A stretch of DNA of 64,000 nt from Alphaproteobacteria bacterium (GCA_025362975.1 JANYES010000004.1:165989-229988), one strand, 5' to 3'; counted from the stretch's first letter, positions 53,983 to 63,861 are shown. Translations and numbers: made by a program. The notes: generated by a model not told the origin, from the letters alone.

Positions 53983-56900
53983 ATGGGAATAATGGATGCA
54001 GTACTTAACAATGCAGCGTTGAAACCGCCGATTGCATTGCCAGTGAGTGCTTTAAAAGTAGTTCAGGATAAAGGCACTAAAGGGCCTGTCCCCGTGACCG
54101 TTGAACATAATGTAGCGCCTATGCAGCCTACGGCCATTGCGCCGGATGGCACCGTAGTCACAAATTCGCGCACCTCCGGCCTTCAGCCGCCGCTCGGCAC
54201 CATCGAAATGAAAGACGTGCAGAACGCGCACGACACATTGAAAATCGACACGCTCAGCACCGTCGTCGTTGACGGCATACAAGCGATGACCAACCCGCTG
54301 AACAAAAACAGCCGCCAGATCGACACCGCCGGCGGTGACCTCGTTGTGAAATTCTCGAAAGAAGATTTGCAGCGCCTGAAAGTCACCAAGCTTCCAGATG
54401 GCCGCACGCAGCTCAGCATCGGCGACCGCACCATGACCACCAAAAGCAAAGTGCAGATCGCACAGGTTGCAGTGGGCGTCATCGTCAGCACCGTTCCCGC
54501 AGAAATCGCCATCGCTGAAATGGAAAAGCTTCCAGTATCGCTCGTTCCAAATTTGACGGAAATTCTTGGTGGCGGACCGGGTAACCCAAGCTTACCAATC
54601 CCGCCGGTTCTTCCGTCCCTGAAATCCGTACCGCCGATAGTTGCTGCACCCACTCCCGCAGCGCCGGAAGTTATTCCGCCCCCAAGAGAAGTAGCGCCGA
54701 AAGCTCCTCCAGCCCCCACTGTAGCGCCGAAAGCTCCTGAACCTGTCGCACCGTCAGGCCCACCAAAAACCACCGAAGAAATGATGTTCGGCACCGAGCC
54801 CGGCATGGGCCCGAAATATACCGGCCCCGCATCCCGCACCACCTTCAGCCGCCCGACTGATCCAAAACCTACAGTTCCACCAGCCACTGGTGCAACTCCT
54901 GCGAATCCAGCTCCACCAGCCACTGGTGCGACTCCTGCGAATCCAGTTCCACCAGCCACTGGTGCAACTCCTGCGAATCCAGTTCCACCAGCCACTGGTG
55001 CAACTCCTGCGAATCCAGTTCCACCAGCCACTGGTGCAAAACCTGCAACTCCTGCGAATCCAGCTCCACCAGCCACTGGTGCAACTCCTGCGAATCCAGC
55101 TCCGCCAGCCACTGGCGCAAAACCTGCAACTCCTGCGAATCCAGTTCCACCAGCCACTGGCGTAAAACCTGTGGCTCCGGCTCCGCGTCCTGTTACTCCG
55201 CCGGTTACCGCACCCGCACTCTCGGACTCCTTCAAAGCTGCAATGGCGATCATGACCACCGTTGTTAAAGGAGGCGCCGATGCATGGGGCAAGCTGACCG
55301 AAGAAAACAAAAAAGTCATTGCCACGGCCGCTAAAGAAAACATGCCGTTATTTGAAGATTTATTGAAAAAATCTGGAATCAATCCGGAACTCGCAACAAA
55401 AATCCTCACAGAAATCAAAGGGAGAGTAGCCAATATGTCGACTGCACCAGCACCAGCTAAAGACGCAGAATTCAAACTGACGACAAAAAACAGCCCGGTT
55501 ACGGCTGATGGCAAGACAACCATTAAAACGACTTACGAAGTGCAGGTTGGCGATGGCAAACCGCCAGTAAAACTGATGTTCGACCCGAAAACGAAAGAAC
55601 TGAAATCGGAAGATCCGTCGATCTCCGTCAGCAAAGACGATAAAGGCAAAATCACCATTACTAAAATGCCGCTGGCTCCGATGACCATCGATAACGCCAA
55701 GCTGCAAGCTGAAGTAGACAAGTTGGAAGCTGCGCGCGGCGCGGCTCCTGCCGGTCCGGCCACTCCTGCTCCTGCCGCTCCGGCTCCGGAAAAACCGGCT
55801 GCTGGCATGCCGCTCGCTGAGATCGAAAAAGAACTCGCTGCCGAAATGACCAAAATGCAGACGGCTAAAACCGCTCTTGATACATCGAAGAAAGCGCTTC
55901 AAGATGCGCTGGCTGCGAAACCTCCTGTCGAAGCCAACATCACCAAAGCTCTCGATGAATACGAAACCAAGGTGAAAGCGTCGAAAGACCCGATGACCAA
56001 GAGCACCAAACGCGTCAACGAACTCGCGACCGAAGGTGAAAAAGTGGCGGCCGAGCCGAAAAAAGCAGCCTTCGGCATGGTGAAAGCCCAGACCGCTAAC
56101 GCTAACCCAATGTCCGAATATGAAACGTTGCTCGATGAAGAGCGCAAAAAACGTCCGAAAGGCGCGGCTCCGGATGCTCCGGCTGCTGGCGTAGGCGGCG
56201 GTGATAATTGGTTCAAGAAACTCTTCGACGTCATCGGCGCGATTGTTTCCGGCGACATGAAACGTGTTGAAGACATTCTGCGCGGTGGCCCAGCTGCCGC
56301 AGCTCCGGCTCCTGCCGCTCCGGGCGCTGGTACGCCTCCGGCTGGCGCTAAGCCTGCCGATCCTGCTAAACCTGCTGCTCCGGGCACTTCGGCCGTCACC
56401 CGCACCGCTGCTTCGCAGGGCATTCCTGACGACCAGCTTGAAGCGATTGAAATCGCCGAACTGACCTCACAGCGCCTGCAGGTTGAAAACCCAACGATGG
56501 AACCTGCCAAAGCTGCCGAACAGGGCAAAGCTGCCGGTCAGGAAGCGATGAAAGACGCTGCCTTGCTTGAAGCCACAGGCGAAGGCCAGGGCAAGAAATT
56601 CCTCGCCGACAAAGTAGAAGAAGCCAAAGCTTCGCTCGAAGCTGCTAAAGCGAAAGCGCCGCCAGCTCCTGTCAAACCGGTTGAACCTGAAAAACCGAAA
56701 ATGCCGAAGGTTGTCTTCCGCGAAGGCAAAGATGGCAAGGTAGACCGCGCCACCATCGTGAAGCTCAATAAGCGCCTGCTTGTTGATGCAAAAACAAAAG
56801 TTGCGCTGGAAAATCCTGACCTGAAGCCAAACAGCCCAGAGTTCAATGCTAAAGTTATGGAAACCTGGAAATCGGTTGCTGAAGAAGTTATCCGTGAAGC

Positions 56901-57702
56901 CGCTAAAGGTGGCACGACGGTGACTGTCGCTGACGTTGCCAAGGGTGCTGAAAACCGCCTCGCGCTGATGGAAGCGGAAATCGACCTTCGTAAAGCCCTT
57001 ACGGCTCGTGAAAATGCAAAGGATTCCGTCAGGACCCCTGAAGCCATTAAAGCTGTCGTTGATAAAGAAGTAAAAGAAACGATGGAAAAAGCGCGTATGG
57101 GTGAAGGCCTGACTGGCACTCCGGCTATCGATTACGTCAAAACCGACACTAACAAAGCTGTATCTGAAACGGCTAAACTTGAAACTGATAAAGCGTTTGC
57201 AGAAATGAACTCGACGCCTGAGAAGAAAGCACTGTTGGATGCTTACCGCGAATCGATCGTCAAGGTAGCTAAGGCCAACCCGCTGATCACCGATCCGGAA
57301 GCGTTCGCTGACCGCGCCGTGCAGATGACCGTGAAAGACCTGGCGAAAATGACGCCGGATCAAGTCAAGGCAACTGTAACTAAGAATGAACAGAAAGCCG
57401 TAGAGATCAAAGCTAAAGTAGAAGCCAAGATGAATTCACCTGAAATTCAGGCTGATAGAGCTAAAATCGTTGAAGATGCAGGAAAACGTGACGTCGGCGC
57501 CGTTGTTCAAGACACCGCTAAACTCACCTCCGACATGGGCGCTGCAATGGATGCCGTCAAGAAGATGATGGCTGATGGTGACTTCAAATTTGCAGTCGCA
57601 AGCAAAGATGGCGGTAAGGAAATTTCTATGAAAGACGTTGGCGGCTTATCGGCTCCAGTTGCAGGCGGTGGTGGCGCTCCCGAACCAACTGCCGAACGCT
57701 AA
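53983..57702 (+). CDS. Giant Pro/Ala/Lys-rich protein of unknown function, Pho-box controlled
   Basis: 1239 residues with AGGAGC as ribosome-binding site. Residues 1-210 look folded; 210-410 are Pro/Ala/Thr-rich with eight imperfect PPATGATPANPA units at 299-400; 410-480 are helical (ENKKVIATAAKENMPLFEDL); 490-560 a beta-like region (TIKTTYEVQVGDGKPP); 560-1239 are Lys/Ala/Glu-rich helices, likely long coiled coils, with Pro/Ala spacers. No signal peptide or transmembrane helix. It is the largest gene in the window, ends at a strong terminator, and is monocistronic. Function unknown; a scaffold or a Sec-independent secreted protein is possible but not shown. Confidence 0.85.
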   Translation: MGIMDAVLNNAALKPPIALPVSALKVVQDKGTKGPVPVTVEHNVAPMQPTAIAPDGTVVTNSRTSGLQPPLGTIEMKDVQNAHDTLKIDTLSTVVVDGIQAMTNPLNKNSRQIDTAGGDLVVKFSKEDLQRLKVTKLPDGRTQLSIGDRTMTTKSKVQIAQVAVGVIVSTVPAEIAIAEMEKLPVSLVPNLTEILGGGPGNPSLPIPPVLPSLKSVPPIVAAPTPAAPEVIPPPREVAPKAPPAPTVAPKAPEPVAPSGPPKTTEEMMFGTEPGMGPKYTGPASRTTFSRPTDPKPTVPPATGATPANPAPPATGATPANPVPPATGATPANPVPPATGATPANPVPPATGAKPATPANPAPPATGATPANPAPPATGAKPATPANPVPPATGVKPVAPAPRPVTPPVTAPALSDSFKAAMAIMTTVVKGGADAWGKLTEENKKVIATAAKENMPLFEDLLKKSGINPELATKILTEIKGRVANMSTAPAPAKDAEFKLTTKNSPVTADGKTTIKTTYEVQVGDGKPPVKLMFDPKTKELKSEDPSISVSKDDKGKITITKMPLAPMTIDNAKLQAEVDKLEAARGAAPAGPATPAPAAPAPEKPAAGMPLAEIEKELAAEMTKMQTAKTALDTSKKALQDALAAKPPVEANITKALDEYETKVKASKDPMTKSTKRVNELATEGEKVAAEPKKAAFGMVKAQTANANPMSEYETLLDEERKKRPKGAAPDAPAAGVGGGDNWFKKLFDVIGAIVSGDMKRVEDILRGGPAAAAPAPAAPGAGTPPAGAKPADPAKPAAPGTSAVTRTAASQGIPDDQLEAIEIAELTSQRLQVENPTMEPAKAAEQGKAAGQEAMKDAALLEATGEGQGKKFLADKVEEAKASLEAAKAKAPPAPVKPVEPEKPKMPKVVFREGKDGKVDRATIVKLNKRLLVDAKTKVALENPDLKPNSPEFNAKVMETWKSVAEEVIREAAKGGTTVTVADVAKGAENRLALMEAEIDLRKALTARENAKDSVRTPEAIKAVVDKEVKETMEKARMGEGLTGTPAIDYVKTDTNKAVSETAKLETDKAFAEMNSTPEKKALLDAYRESIVKVAKANPLITDPEAFADRAVQMTVKDLAKMTPDQVKATVTKNEQKAVEIKAKVEAKMNSPEIQADRAKIVEDAGKRDVGAVVQDTAKLTSDMGAAMDAVKKMMADGDFKFAVASKDGGKEISMKDVGGLSAPVAGGGGAPEPTAER
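54877..55170. repeat. Tandem repeat of about 36 bp encoding PPATGATPANPV/A
   Basis: Eight units, most of 36 bp (12 codons), two with a 9-bp insertion (KPATPANPA type). Several neighbouring units are identical at the DNA level, so copy number probably varies between strains by slippage. The unit length keeps the frame. Confidence 0.9.
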
Positions 57703-57722
57703 CAGCTTCTACTACACTTCTG

Positions 57723-57759
57723 AATTGGGAGGCCCTGCTCTGGCCTCCCAATTTTTTTA
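57723..57759 (+). terminator. Rho-independent terminator of the 1239-residue gene
   Basis: AATTGGGAGGCC (57723-57734) and GGCCTCCCAATT (57742-57753) form a perfect 12-bp stem with a 7-base loop, followed by TTTTTT. Confidence 0.92.
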
Positions 57760-58260
57760 TACTAATTTCTTTTGCGCTATTTTGGGTTCTCATTTTTGGT
57801 TCGTTTTTGATCTTCTCTGTAGTTCGTTTTGTTCTCGTATCCATAAGTTCATCATCGCATATTTTTTGCCATTGCGGTGTGAAGGTATAACGAATCGTCA
57901 CACAGTTATTATTACGAATTTTCACAAACGAATATGACCAATTTGTGACGGCTTCCGGGGCGCGGCAACCGCCTGTAAGCTTTAGGCAGAAACCTATGTC
58001 AAACCTGCGAATTGCCACCTGCACCATTCTCCATTGTCACCCCGTTGCATGATGGGGGTGACAATTCGTTGCGAAGGCTGACAGGTGACCATGATGGGGC
58101 AGGGCGACAATGTAAAACAGGGTAAAATGACACTTGAGAATACTTAGTAATAACAGAAAAATACTGGAAAAATGTCAATTAATGTGCAGAAATGTCAACG
58201 AAACAACATGCCCCATCACCCTAATTCCATGCAACTTACTGTATCTGATCAAATCCAGAC
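57760..58260. other. 500-base gene-free interval with palindromes
   Basis: No credible gene. ATTGTCACCCC (58033-58043) and GGGGTGACAAT (58055-58065) form a perfect 11-bp inverted repeat with an 11-base loop. GATGGGGCA near 58092 is repeated in reverse as TGCCCCATC near 58210. The rest is AT-rich with runs of T and A. The minus-strand frame covering 57626-58027 crosses the terminator and is not credible. Confidence 0.5.
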
Positions 58261-58290
58261 AAAAAAGGGGGAACCAAACGGCTCCCCCTT
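58261..58290 (-). terminator. Rho-independent terminator of glnA
   Basis: AAGGGGGA and its partner TCCCCCTT form a stem with loop accaaacggc; on the minus strand it is followed by TTTTT. It lies 26 bases after the glnA stop. Confidence 0.85.
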
Positions 58291-58315
58291 GATCTTGTAA
58301 TGTTCGAATCGGCTA

Positions 58316-59722
58316 TTACACGCTGTAATACATTTCCATTTCGAGCGCCGACGGGGTGTGTTCCCAGCGGTATACGTCCTGCATTTTCAGTTCGATATAT
58401 GAGTCGATGAGGTCGTCGGTGAATACGTCGCCTTTTTTGAGGAAGTCGCGGTCGGCGTCGAGGTTGGTAAGCGCCTCACGAAGGCTGCCGCACACGGTCG
58501 GAACGTTCTTCAGTTCTTCCGGTGGCAGGTCGTACAGGTTTTTGTCCATCGCGTCGCCGGGGTGGATTTTGTTTTCGATACCGTCGAGGCCGGCCATCAG
58601 CATCGCGCTGAAAGCGAGATACGGGTTGGCGGTCGGGTCCGGGAAGCGCACTTCGATACGTTTGCCTTTTGGCGAAGCCACGTATGGGATGCGGATCGAA
58701 GCCGAACGGTTGCGCGCCGAGTAAGCCAGCAATACCGGTGCTTCGAAACCCGGGATAAGGCGCTTGTACGAGTTGGTCGACGCGTTGGTGAACGCGTTGA
58801 GCGCTTTAGCATGCTTAATGATGCCGCCGATGTAATACAGGCACATTTCCGACAGGTCTGCATAGCCGTTGCCAGCGAAGAGCGGCTTGCCCGCTTTCCA
58901 GATGGACTGGTGGGTGTGCATACCCGAACCGTTATCCCCCGAGAGCGGTTTCGGCATAAACGTTACCGATTTGCCGTAGGAGTGGGCCACGTTGTGCACA
59001 ACGTACTTGTATTTCTGCACGTTATCGGCGGTGCCGACAAGCGTGGAGAAGAGTACGCCAAGTTCGCACTGGGCGGGAGCCACTTCATGGTGGTGCAGGA
59101 TGGGTTCAACGCCGACGGTTTTCAGCGTGGTGAGCATTTCAGCGCGTAGATCGGCGAGCGAATCCATCGGCTGTACCGGGAAGTAACCGCCTTTGGTGGG
59201 CGGGCGATGGCCCATGTTGCCGGCCGGATAGGCGCGGTCGGAATTACACGGGAGCTCTTCGCTGTCGAGCTGGTGGTAGGAGAAGTTACCGGCGGTGCGG
59301 AAGCGAACGTCGTCGAACACGAAGAATTCGAGTTCCGGGCCGAAATACGCAGTATCGCCGATGCCTGTGTATTGCAGGTAAGCCTCAGCGCGGCGGGCGA
59401 CGGAGCGCGGGTCGCGGCCGTAAGGCTGGCCGGTGGAAGGCTCGATAACGTCGCAGAACAGCACGAGGGTCGGCTGTGCGGAGAACGGGTCTACGAAGGC
59501 GGACTTAGTGTCCGGCATCAGGATCATGTCCGATTCGTTGATGGATTTCCAGCCGGAGATCGACGAGCCGTCGAACATGATGCCATCTTCGAAGCTGGCT
59601 GCGTCAACCTGGCTTGCGATATAGCAGGTATGCTGCCATTTGCCCTTCGGGTCGGTGAAACGGAAATCGACGAACTGGATGTCGTTGTCCTTGATCATTT
59701 TTAATACGTCGGTGGCAGACAT
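58316..59722 (-). CDS. glnA: Glutamine synthetase, type I
   Basis: 468 residues, the GSI-beta length. Beta-grasp domain with [13 protein letters not shown] and [15 protein letters not shown], catalytic domain with [26 protein letters not shown] and the NRSASIRIP loop. The adenylylation site Tyr is in [10 protein letters not shown], so activity is expected to be switched by GlnE and PII. The PII gene glnB is nearby but separated by an unknown plus-strand gene, whereas alphaproteobacteria usually have glnB-glnA adjacent and cotranscribed. The leader shows no certain sigma-54 site. Confidence 0.98.
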   Translation of the reverse strand: MSATDVLKMIKDNDIQFVDFRFTDPKGKWQHTCYIASQVDAASFEDGIMFDGSSISGWKSINESDMILMPDTKSAFVDPFSAQPTLVLFCDVIEPSTGQPYGRDPRSVARRAEAYLQYTGIGDTAYFGPELEFFVFDDVRFRTAGNFSYHQLDSEELPCNSDRAYPAGNMGHRPPTKGGYFPVQPMDSLADLRAEMLTTLKTVGVEPILHHHEVAPAQCELGVLFSTLVGTADNVQKYKYVVHNVAHSYGKSVTFMPKPLSGDNGSGMHTHQSIWKAGKPLFAGNGYADLSEMCLYYIGGIIKHAKALNAFTNASTNSYKRLIPGFEAPVLLAYSARNRSASIRIPYVASPKGKRIEVRFPDPTANPYLAFSAMLMAGLDGIENKIHPGDAMDKNLYDLPPEELKNVPTVCGSLREALTNLDADRDFLKKGDVFTDDLIDSYIELKMQDVYRWEHTPSALEMEMYYSV

Positions 59723-59912
59723 AATAAGCCTTTCTTTGGATTGGTTTTTTGTTGCTTTACAGCGTGTTCGATGCGTCTGGTCGACGTTCTGCGGGGGATA
59801 GTCTTTTTTGGTAGTATTTTGGCTGTTGTTATAGAAAACCGGGATTAGCTTGTAAACTGCTTTGTTTCACTTTAGAAATATTTAAGAATTAACCGGTTGA
59901 GTGAATTGATAA

Positions 59913-60791
59913 ATGAGCATTTTAAACGATAGCCGCCGTGTGATGCGGGAACTGCTCGCCGAAGCAAGAAGGCTCAAGCACGAAGGCATCGAGTGGCGTC
60001 GCGGCCATAACGATAAAGCCCGCGAACTTGAAGCCCAGTTGGACGCTACCCTCACGCCTTACCAGCAAGAGCTGAAAGATACTCGCTCGGCATATTTTAA
60101 GAGCGAGTTGAACGACGAGCAGCTCGCCTTGTTCGGGCAACTCAAAGCGCTCAAACACAATAAGGACGAGCTGAACTGCCTCGACGCCCTGCGCTGGGAC
60201 ATCCCCGCCGACATGACTATTGAGCAGGCACGCATCGCCGCAAAGGTACTAACGGCGTCGTTCATCGCCCAGTACGACCCAGACGGCATGGAAAATGAAG
60301 GCTCCAACGCCAACATCATGGTGTCGGAAGACAGGCACCAGTTCAGCCTCGAAGTTCGCCGCAGCATTAAAAACCTTGAGCTGCATGAGGTAGCGGGCAA
60401 TCTGGACACCATTATCCCCAAGCTTTTATCCAGCCCCAACTACTGGCGCCGCCGCAATGATCGCGGGCAGGAATTCACCCTGGAATACACCCTCGGCCAG
60501 CGCGAATTTGAAGCCGCGCGCTTTATCAGCGAACTCTCGATCCAGCTGGCGGGAGGGCTCAATTCCGACTGTAAACTGACCTATATTCACAACGGCGTCA
60601 GCATGACGCCCAGAGAAAGCGAGCAGCATGAAATCAAGCATTTGCGCCGCGTCATCGACGGCGAAGCCATCACACCCGAAATCGCCACCGGGCATTTAAC
60701 GCTGCGCGGCAAAGCCATCAAAAACGTGCTTTCGGCGCTCGGCGTGGACATGCATAAAGTCAAAGAACTTTCGGCAGAAATGGAGCGATAG
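59913..60791 (+). CDS. Unknown 292-residue protein between glnA and glnB
   Basis: Soluble helical protein. The N-terminus is charged (DSRRVMRELLAEARRLKHEGI), the middle mixed (MTIEQARIAAKVLTASF), and a C-terminal EYTLGQREFEAARFI... SELSIQLAGG section may be beta-rich. No signal peptide or known motif. It is transcribed opposite to both glnA and glnB and lies where the glnBA operon would normally be continuous. No family recognised; a role in nitrogen control would be inference from position only. Confidence 0.75.
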   Translation: MSILNDSRRVMRELLAEARRLKHEGIEWRRGHNDKARELEAQLDATLTPYQQELKDTRSAYFKSELNDEQLALFGQLKALKHNKDELNCLDALRWDIPADMTIEQARIAAKVLTASFIAQYDPDGMENEGSNANIMVSEDRHQFSLEVRRSIKNLELHEVAGNLDTIIPKLLSSPNYWRRRNDRGQEFTLEYTLGQREFEAARFISELSIQLAGGLNSDCKLTYIHNGVSMTPRESEQHEIKHLRRVIDGEAITPEIATGHLTLRGKAIKNVLSALGVDMHKVKELSAEMER

Positions 60792-60808
60792 GTTGGTTGT
60801 TGAATCGG

Positions 60809-61231
<423 letters not shown>

Positions 61232-61259
61232 TTATAAGATTTTTTGAGGAATAAAACGC

Positions 61260-61700
61260 ATGCCGAACGCCAGTAAGGAGCTTATCAGTCGCCTGAATAC
61301 GGTGCTGAAAAATAAGCTGACCGGCATCAATCAATATTTCCTCCACGCGCGCATGCTCAAACATCAGGGCGACCTCAAGCTCGCCGACTACGAATTCAAA
61401 TCCTCCATCGACATCATGAAGCATTCCGACATGCTGGTTGAACTCATCCTGTCACATGGCGGCATCCCGAATTTGCAGGAACTCGGCAAGCTCGCCATCG
61501 GCGAAACGCCAATGGAAATGCTCGCCAACGATCTTCAGCTCTGCGAAACCACACTCGCAGATACCAAGCTTGCGCTTGAAGCCAGCGACGCACAGAGCGC
61601 TGCCATACTGCGCAAAATCATGGAAACGCAGCAGGAGCACATCGATTTTATCCACGCCCAGCTCAACGCACTTCAATCCACTAAGAAAGATGTCGCATGA
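61260..61700 (+). CDS. Bacterioferritin-like protein lacking ferroxidase ligands
   Basis: 146 residues of ferritin-like four-helix bundle, with GINQYFLHARM, SIDIMKHSDML and GGIPNLQELGKL aligning closely to bacterioferritin. The ferroxidase ligands are mostly replaced by eye alignment: Glu18 is Lys19, Glu51 is Ile52, Glu94 is Cys95 and Glu127 is Gln124; the two His (His55, His127) remain. The haem-ligand Met52 is kept as Met53. So it probably binds haem but cannot oxidise iron alone, like the haem subunits of mixed bacterioferritins. Translationally coupled to the cyclophilin gene (ATGA). Confidence 0.88.
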   Translation: MPNASKELISRLNTVLKNKLTGINQYFLHARMLKHQGDLKLADYEFKSSIDIMKHSDMLVELILSHGGIPNLQELGKLAIGETPMEMLANDLQLCETTLADTKLALEASDAQSAAILRKIMETQQEHIDFIHAQLNALQSTKKDVA

Positions 61701-62284
61701 AAAGCACCTTTAAATTTCTCGTAATCACTTTACTTTGCATTGTTGGAGTTACTGCCATGCCGAAAAAATCGAAAGCGGCCACCGATCCTGAAAACTCGCT
61801 GGTCCTTGAACTTAAAGATAACTGTAAAGTCGTGATCGACCTGTTGCCGGAACTCGCGCCGAACCATGTTAAACGCATCAAAGAACTGGTCCGCCAGAAA
61901 TTCTACGACGGCGCCGTGTTCCACCGCGTGATCGAAGGCTTCATGGCGCAGACGGGCGACCCGACCGGCACCGGCTCAGGCGGGTCAGGGCAGAAGCTTA
62001 AGGCTGAATTCAGCAACGAACCGCACCGCCGCGGCATTGTATCGATGGCCCGCACCGGCGACATCAACGGCGCCGACAGCCAGTGGTTCATCGTGCTCGC
62101 CGATTCGACCTACCTTGACGGCCAGTACACCGTCTGGGGCCGCGTTTCCAGCGGCATGGACTGTGTCGACAAAATCAAGAAGGGCAACAAATTCAACAAC
62201 GGCTCCGTCAGCGAACCGGATAAGATCATCCACGCTTACCTCGCCTCCGATGCTTCCGGCAAAGCTGCCGACAGCAAGAAATAA
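61697..62284 (+). CDS. Exported cyclophilin-type peptidyl-prolyl isomerase
   Basis: 195 residues. Signal peptide (FLVITLLCIVGVTA). Cyclophilin core with FYDGAVFHRVIEGFMAQTGDP, GSGGSGQKL, GIVSMARTGDINGADSQWFI and VWGRVSSGMD. The catalytic Arg in FHRV is present. A periplasmic location is likely. Overlaps the bacterioferritin-like gene by four bases and precedes queA by 30 bases. Confidence 0.93.
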   Translation: MKSTFKFLVITLLCIVGVTAMPKKSKAATDPENSLVLELKDNCKVVIDLLPELAPNHVKRIKELVRQKFYDGAVFHRVIEGFMAQTGDPTGTGSGGSGQKLKAEFSNEPHRRGIVSMARTGDINGADSQWFIVLADSTYLDGQYTVWGRVSSGMDCVDKIKKGNKFNNGSVSEPDKIIHAYLASDASGKAADSKK

Positions 62285-62314
62285 TGAAGCCGGGATGGGC
62301 GGCGTGAACGTAAG

Positions 62315-63352
62315 GTGAAAACCGCCCTTTTCGATTTCGATCTCCCCGACACGCTTATCGCCACCCAGCCCGCGAACCCTCGCGACAGCGCGCGCATGCT
62401 GGTGGTTTCCGATGCGCTTTCCGACCATATCGTCAAAGAACTCCCGAACTATCTGAAACCAGGCGACGTCATGGTGTTCAACGACACGCGCGTGATTCCG
62501 GCGCGGCTGTGGGGCAAGCGCGGCGAGGCGGGGATTGAGATATTGCTGCATAAGAAAATGCAGCCCCGCCATTGGCGGTGTTTTGCTAAGCCAGCCAAGA
62601 AACTGAAACCCGAAGACCGCGTTGAATTCGCAGCCGATTTTTTCGCTACCGTTGTCGAAAAACTGGAAAGCGGCGAGGTGGTGCTGCGCTTCGATTATGA
62701 CGACGCGGCATTTTATCACAAGCTGGAAGCGCACGGCCAGATGCCGCTGCCGCCCTATATCGAAAAGCAACGCAGCGCCGACGCCACAGATAACGCGCAT
62801 TACCAGACGCTCTACGCCAAGCATGATGGTTCGGTAGCCGCGCCGACGGCAGGATTGCATTTCACTGAATCGCTGTTGACAGCCATCGACGACGCGGGCG
62901 TCAAGCGCGTGCATGTCACGCTGCATGTGGGCGGCGGCACGTTTTTACCGGTGAAAACGGACGATACATCCGAGCACGTGATGCACAGCGAATACGCCCA
63001 GCTATCGCAAGAAACAGCCGATACCATCAACGAGGCCAAGCGCAACGGCGGGCGGGTGATCGCCGTGGGTACGACATCTTTGCGCACGCTGGAGTCGGCG
63101 GCCAGCGAAGATGGCATTATCAATCAGTTCAGCGCGGAAACGGCGATTTTTATCACGCCCGGATACCGGTTCCGTCTGGTGGATGTGTTGCTCACCAACT
63201 TCCATTTGCCGCGTTCTACGCTGTTTATGCTGGTGTCGGCATTTACCAGCCTTGAAATGATGAAATCTACCTATCGCCACGCTATTACAAACGGATATCG
63301 GTTCTATTCCTACGGCGATTGCTGCCTGCTGACCTGCTCGAAACACGTATAA
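62315..63352 (+). CDS. queA: S-adenosylmethionine:tRNA ribosyltransferase-isomerase
   Basis: 345 residues starting at GTG 62315 after AAGG. Transfers the ribosyl part of SAM to 7-aminomethyl-deazaguanine in tRNA during queuosine synthesis. Family blocks: FDLPDTLIATQPANPRDSARML, VMVFNDTRVIPARL, GSVAAPTAGLHFT, HVTLHVGGGTF and LLTNFHLPRSTL; ends in FYSYGDCCLL. Complete. tgt, usually next to queA, is not in the window. Confidence 0.97.
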   Translation: MKTALFDFDLPDTLIATQPANPRDSARMLVVSDALSDHIVKELPNYLKPGDVMVFNDTRVIPARLWGKRGEAGIEILLHKKMQPRHWRCFAKPAKKLKPEDRVEFAADFFATVVEKLESGEVVLRFDYDDAAFYHKLEAHGQMPLPPYIEKQRSADATDNAHYQTLYAKHDGSVAAPTAGLHFTESLLTAIDDAGVKRVHVTLHVGGGTFLPVKTDDTSEHVMHSEYAQLSQETADTINEAKRNGGRVIAVGTTSLRTLESAASEDGIINQFSAETAIFITPGYRFRLVDVLLTNFHLPRSTLFMLVSAFTSLEMMKSTYRHAITNGYRFYSYGDCCLLTCSKHV

Positions 63353-63412
63353 TTTGCGCACGCACCAAATTTGCGCTATACTATACTCATGAGTCTAATT
63401 AATAGAGGTTCT

Positions 63413-63664
63413 ATGACTGAACAATCCGCCAATGATTCGCCGAAAAAATCCTGTGGCTGCAGCTTTAATTACTGCCTTGTTTCTAAACTTATCGTCGCCA
63501 TCCCGGCGCTGCCGATCGTCGCCATGATCGCGGAAATGCCGTTCCACAACCCCATCTTGCAAGTGTTCGCAGGCTCAGGTGCTGTAATCGCTACGGTGTA
63601 TCTTGCCATCAAGATCGACGAGATTCCCGCACTCCAGAAAAAAATCGTCAAGCGCAAGCTCTAG
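63413..63664 (+). CDS. Small membrane protein, unknown
   Basis: 83 residues from ATG 63413, with GAGG just upstream; ATG 63389 is in frame but lies directly after a TATACT -10-like element. Cys-rich start (SCGCSFNYCLV) and two hydrophobic segments (LIVAIPALPIVAMIAEM, VFAGSGAVIATVYLAIKI). A basic end (LQKKIVKRKL). Family unknown. Its stop overlaps the convergent gene by four bases. Confidence 0.6.
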   Translation: MTEQSANDSPKKSCGCSFNYCLVSKLIVAIPALPIVAMIAEMPFHNPILQVFAGSGAVIATVYLAIKIDEIPALQKKIVKRKL

Positions 63665-63861
63665 CGCGTGCGCGAAGCCGTTTTGTCATAAGCTCGCTGC
63701 ACTTCACGGTACAGCGTTTCGCCGAGCAGCTCTTTCATGCGGCCAGATTCCGCGAATCGCTCCACCATTTCGCCGCGGCTTTCCGGCAGGTAGTATTTGG
63801 GGGCCTGACCGCGCGCAACCGTTTCCTCGCGCACCACATCGACCAGCGATGCCAGCGTCAT
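63661..63861 (-). CDS. Unknown 66-residue protein directly beside the IS copy, possibly truncated
   Basis: A helical sequence (LASLVDVVREETVARG, EMVERFAESGRMKELL, LYREVQRAYDK). Its ATG at 63859-63861 is directly next to the first base shared by both IS copies, and no ribosome-binding site is visible in front. It may be the C-terminal fragment of a longer gene cut by the insertion. No family recognised. Confidence 0.45.
   Translation of the reverse strand: MTLASLVDVVREETVARGQAPKYYLPESRGEMVERFAESGRMKELLGETLYREVQRAYDKTASRTR

Noticed and set aside
54877..55170. CRISPR-like direct repeat array
   Set aside because: Repeats are contiguous without unique spacers, in frame with a long gene, and no cas gene is present.
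54183..55523. 446-residue open frame on the minus strand under the giant gene
   Set aside because: It is the antisense shadow of the Pro/Ala-rich repeat region, which is poor in stops in all frames; Gly/Ala/Val-only composition and no start signal.
57626..58027. 133-residue minus-strand frame in the gap after the giant gene
   Set aside because: It runs through the strong terminator and the antisense end of the giant gene.
59723..59912. Sigma-54 (-24/-12) promoter before glnA
   Set aside because: TGG and TTGC elements are present on the plus strand but with wrong spacing and orientation for glnA.
61985..62926. 313-residue minus-strand frame over the cyclophilin and queA
   Set aside because: It crosses two confidently identified plus-strand genes and has shadow-type composition.
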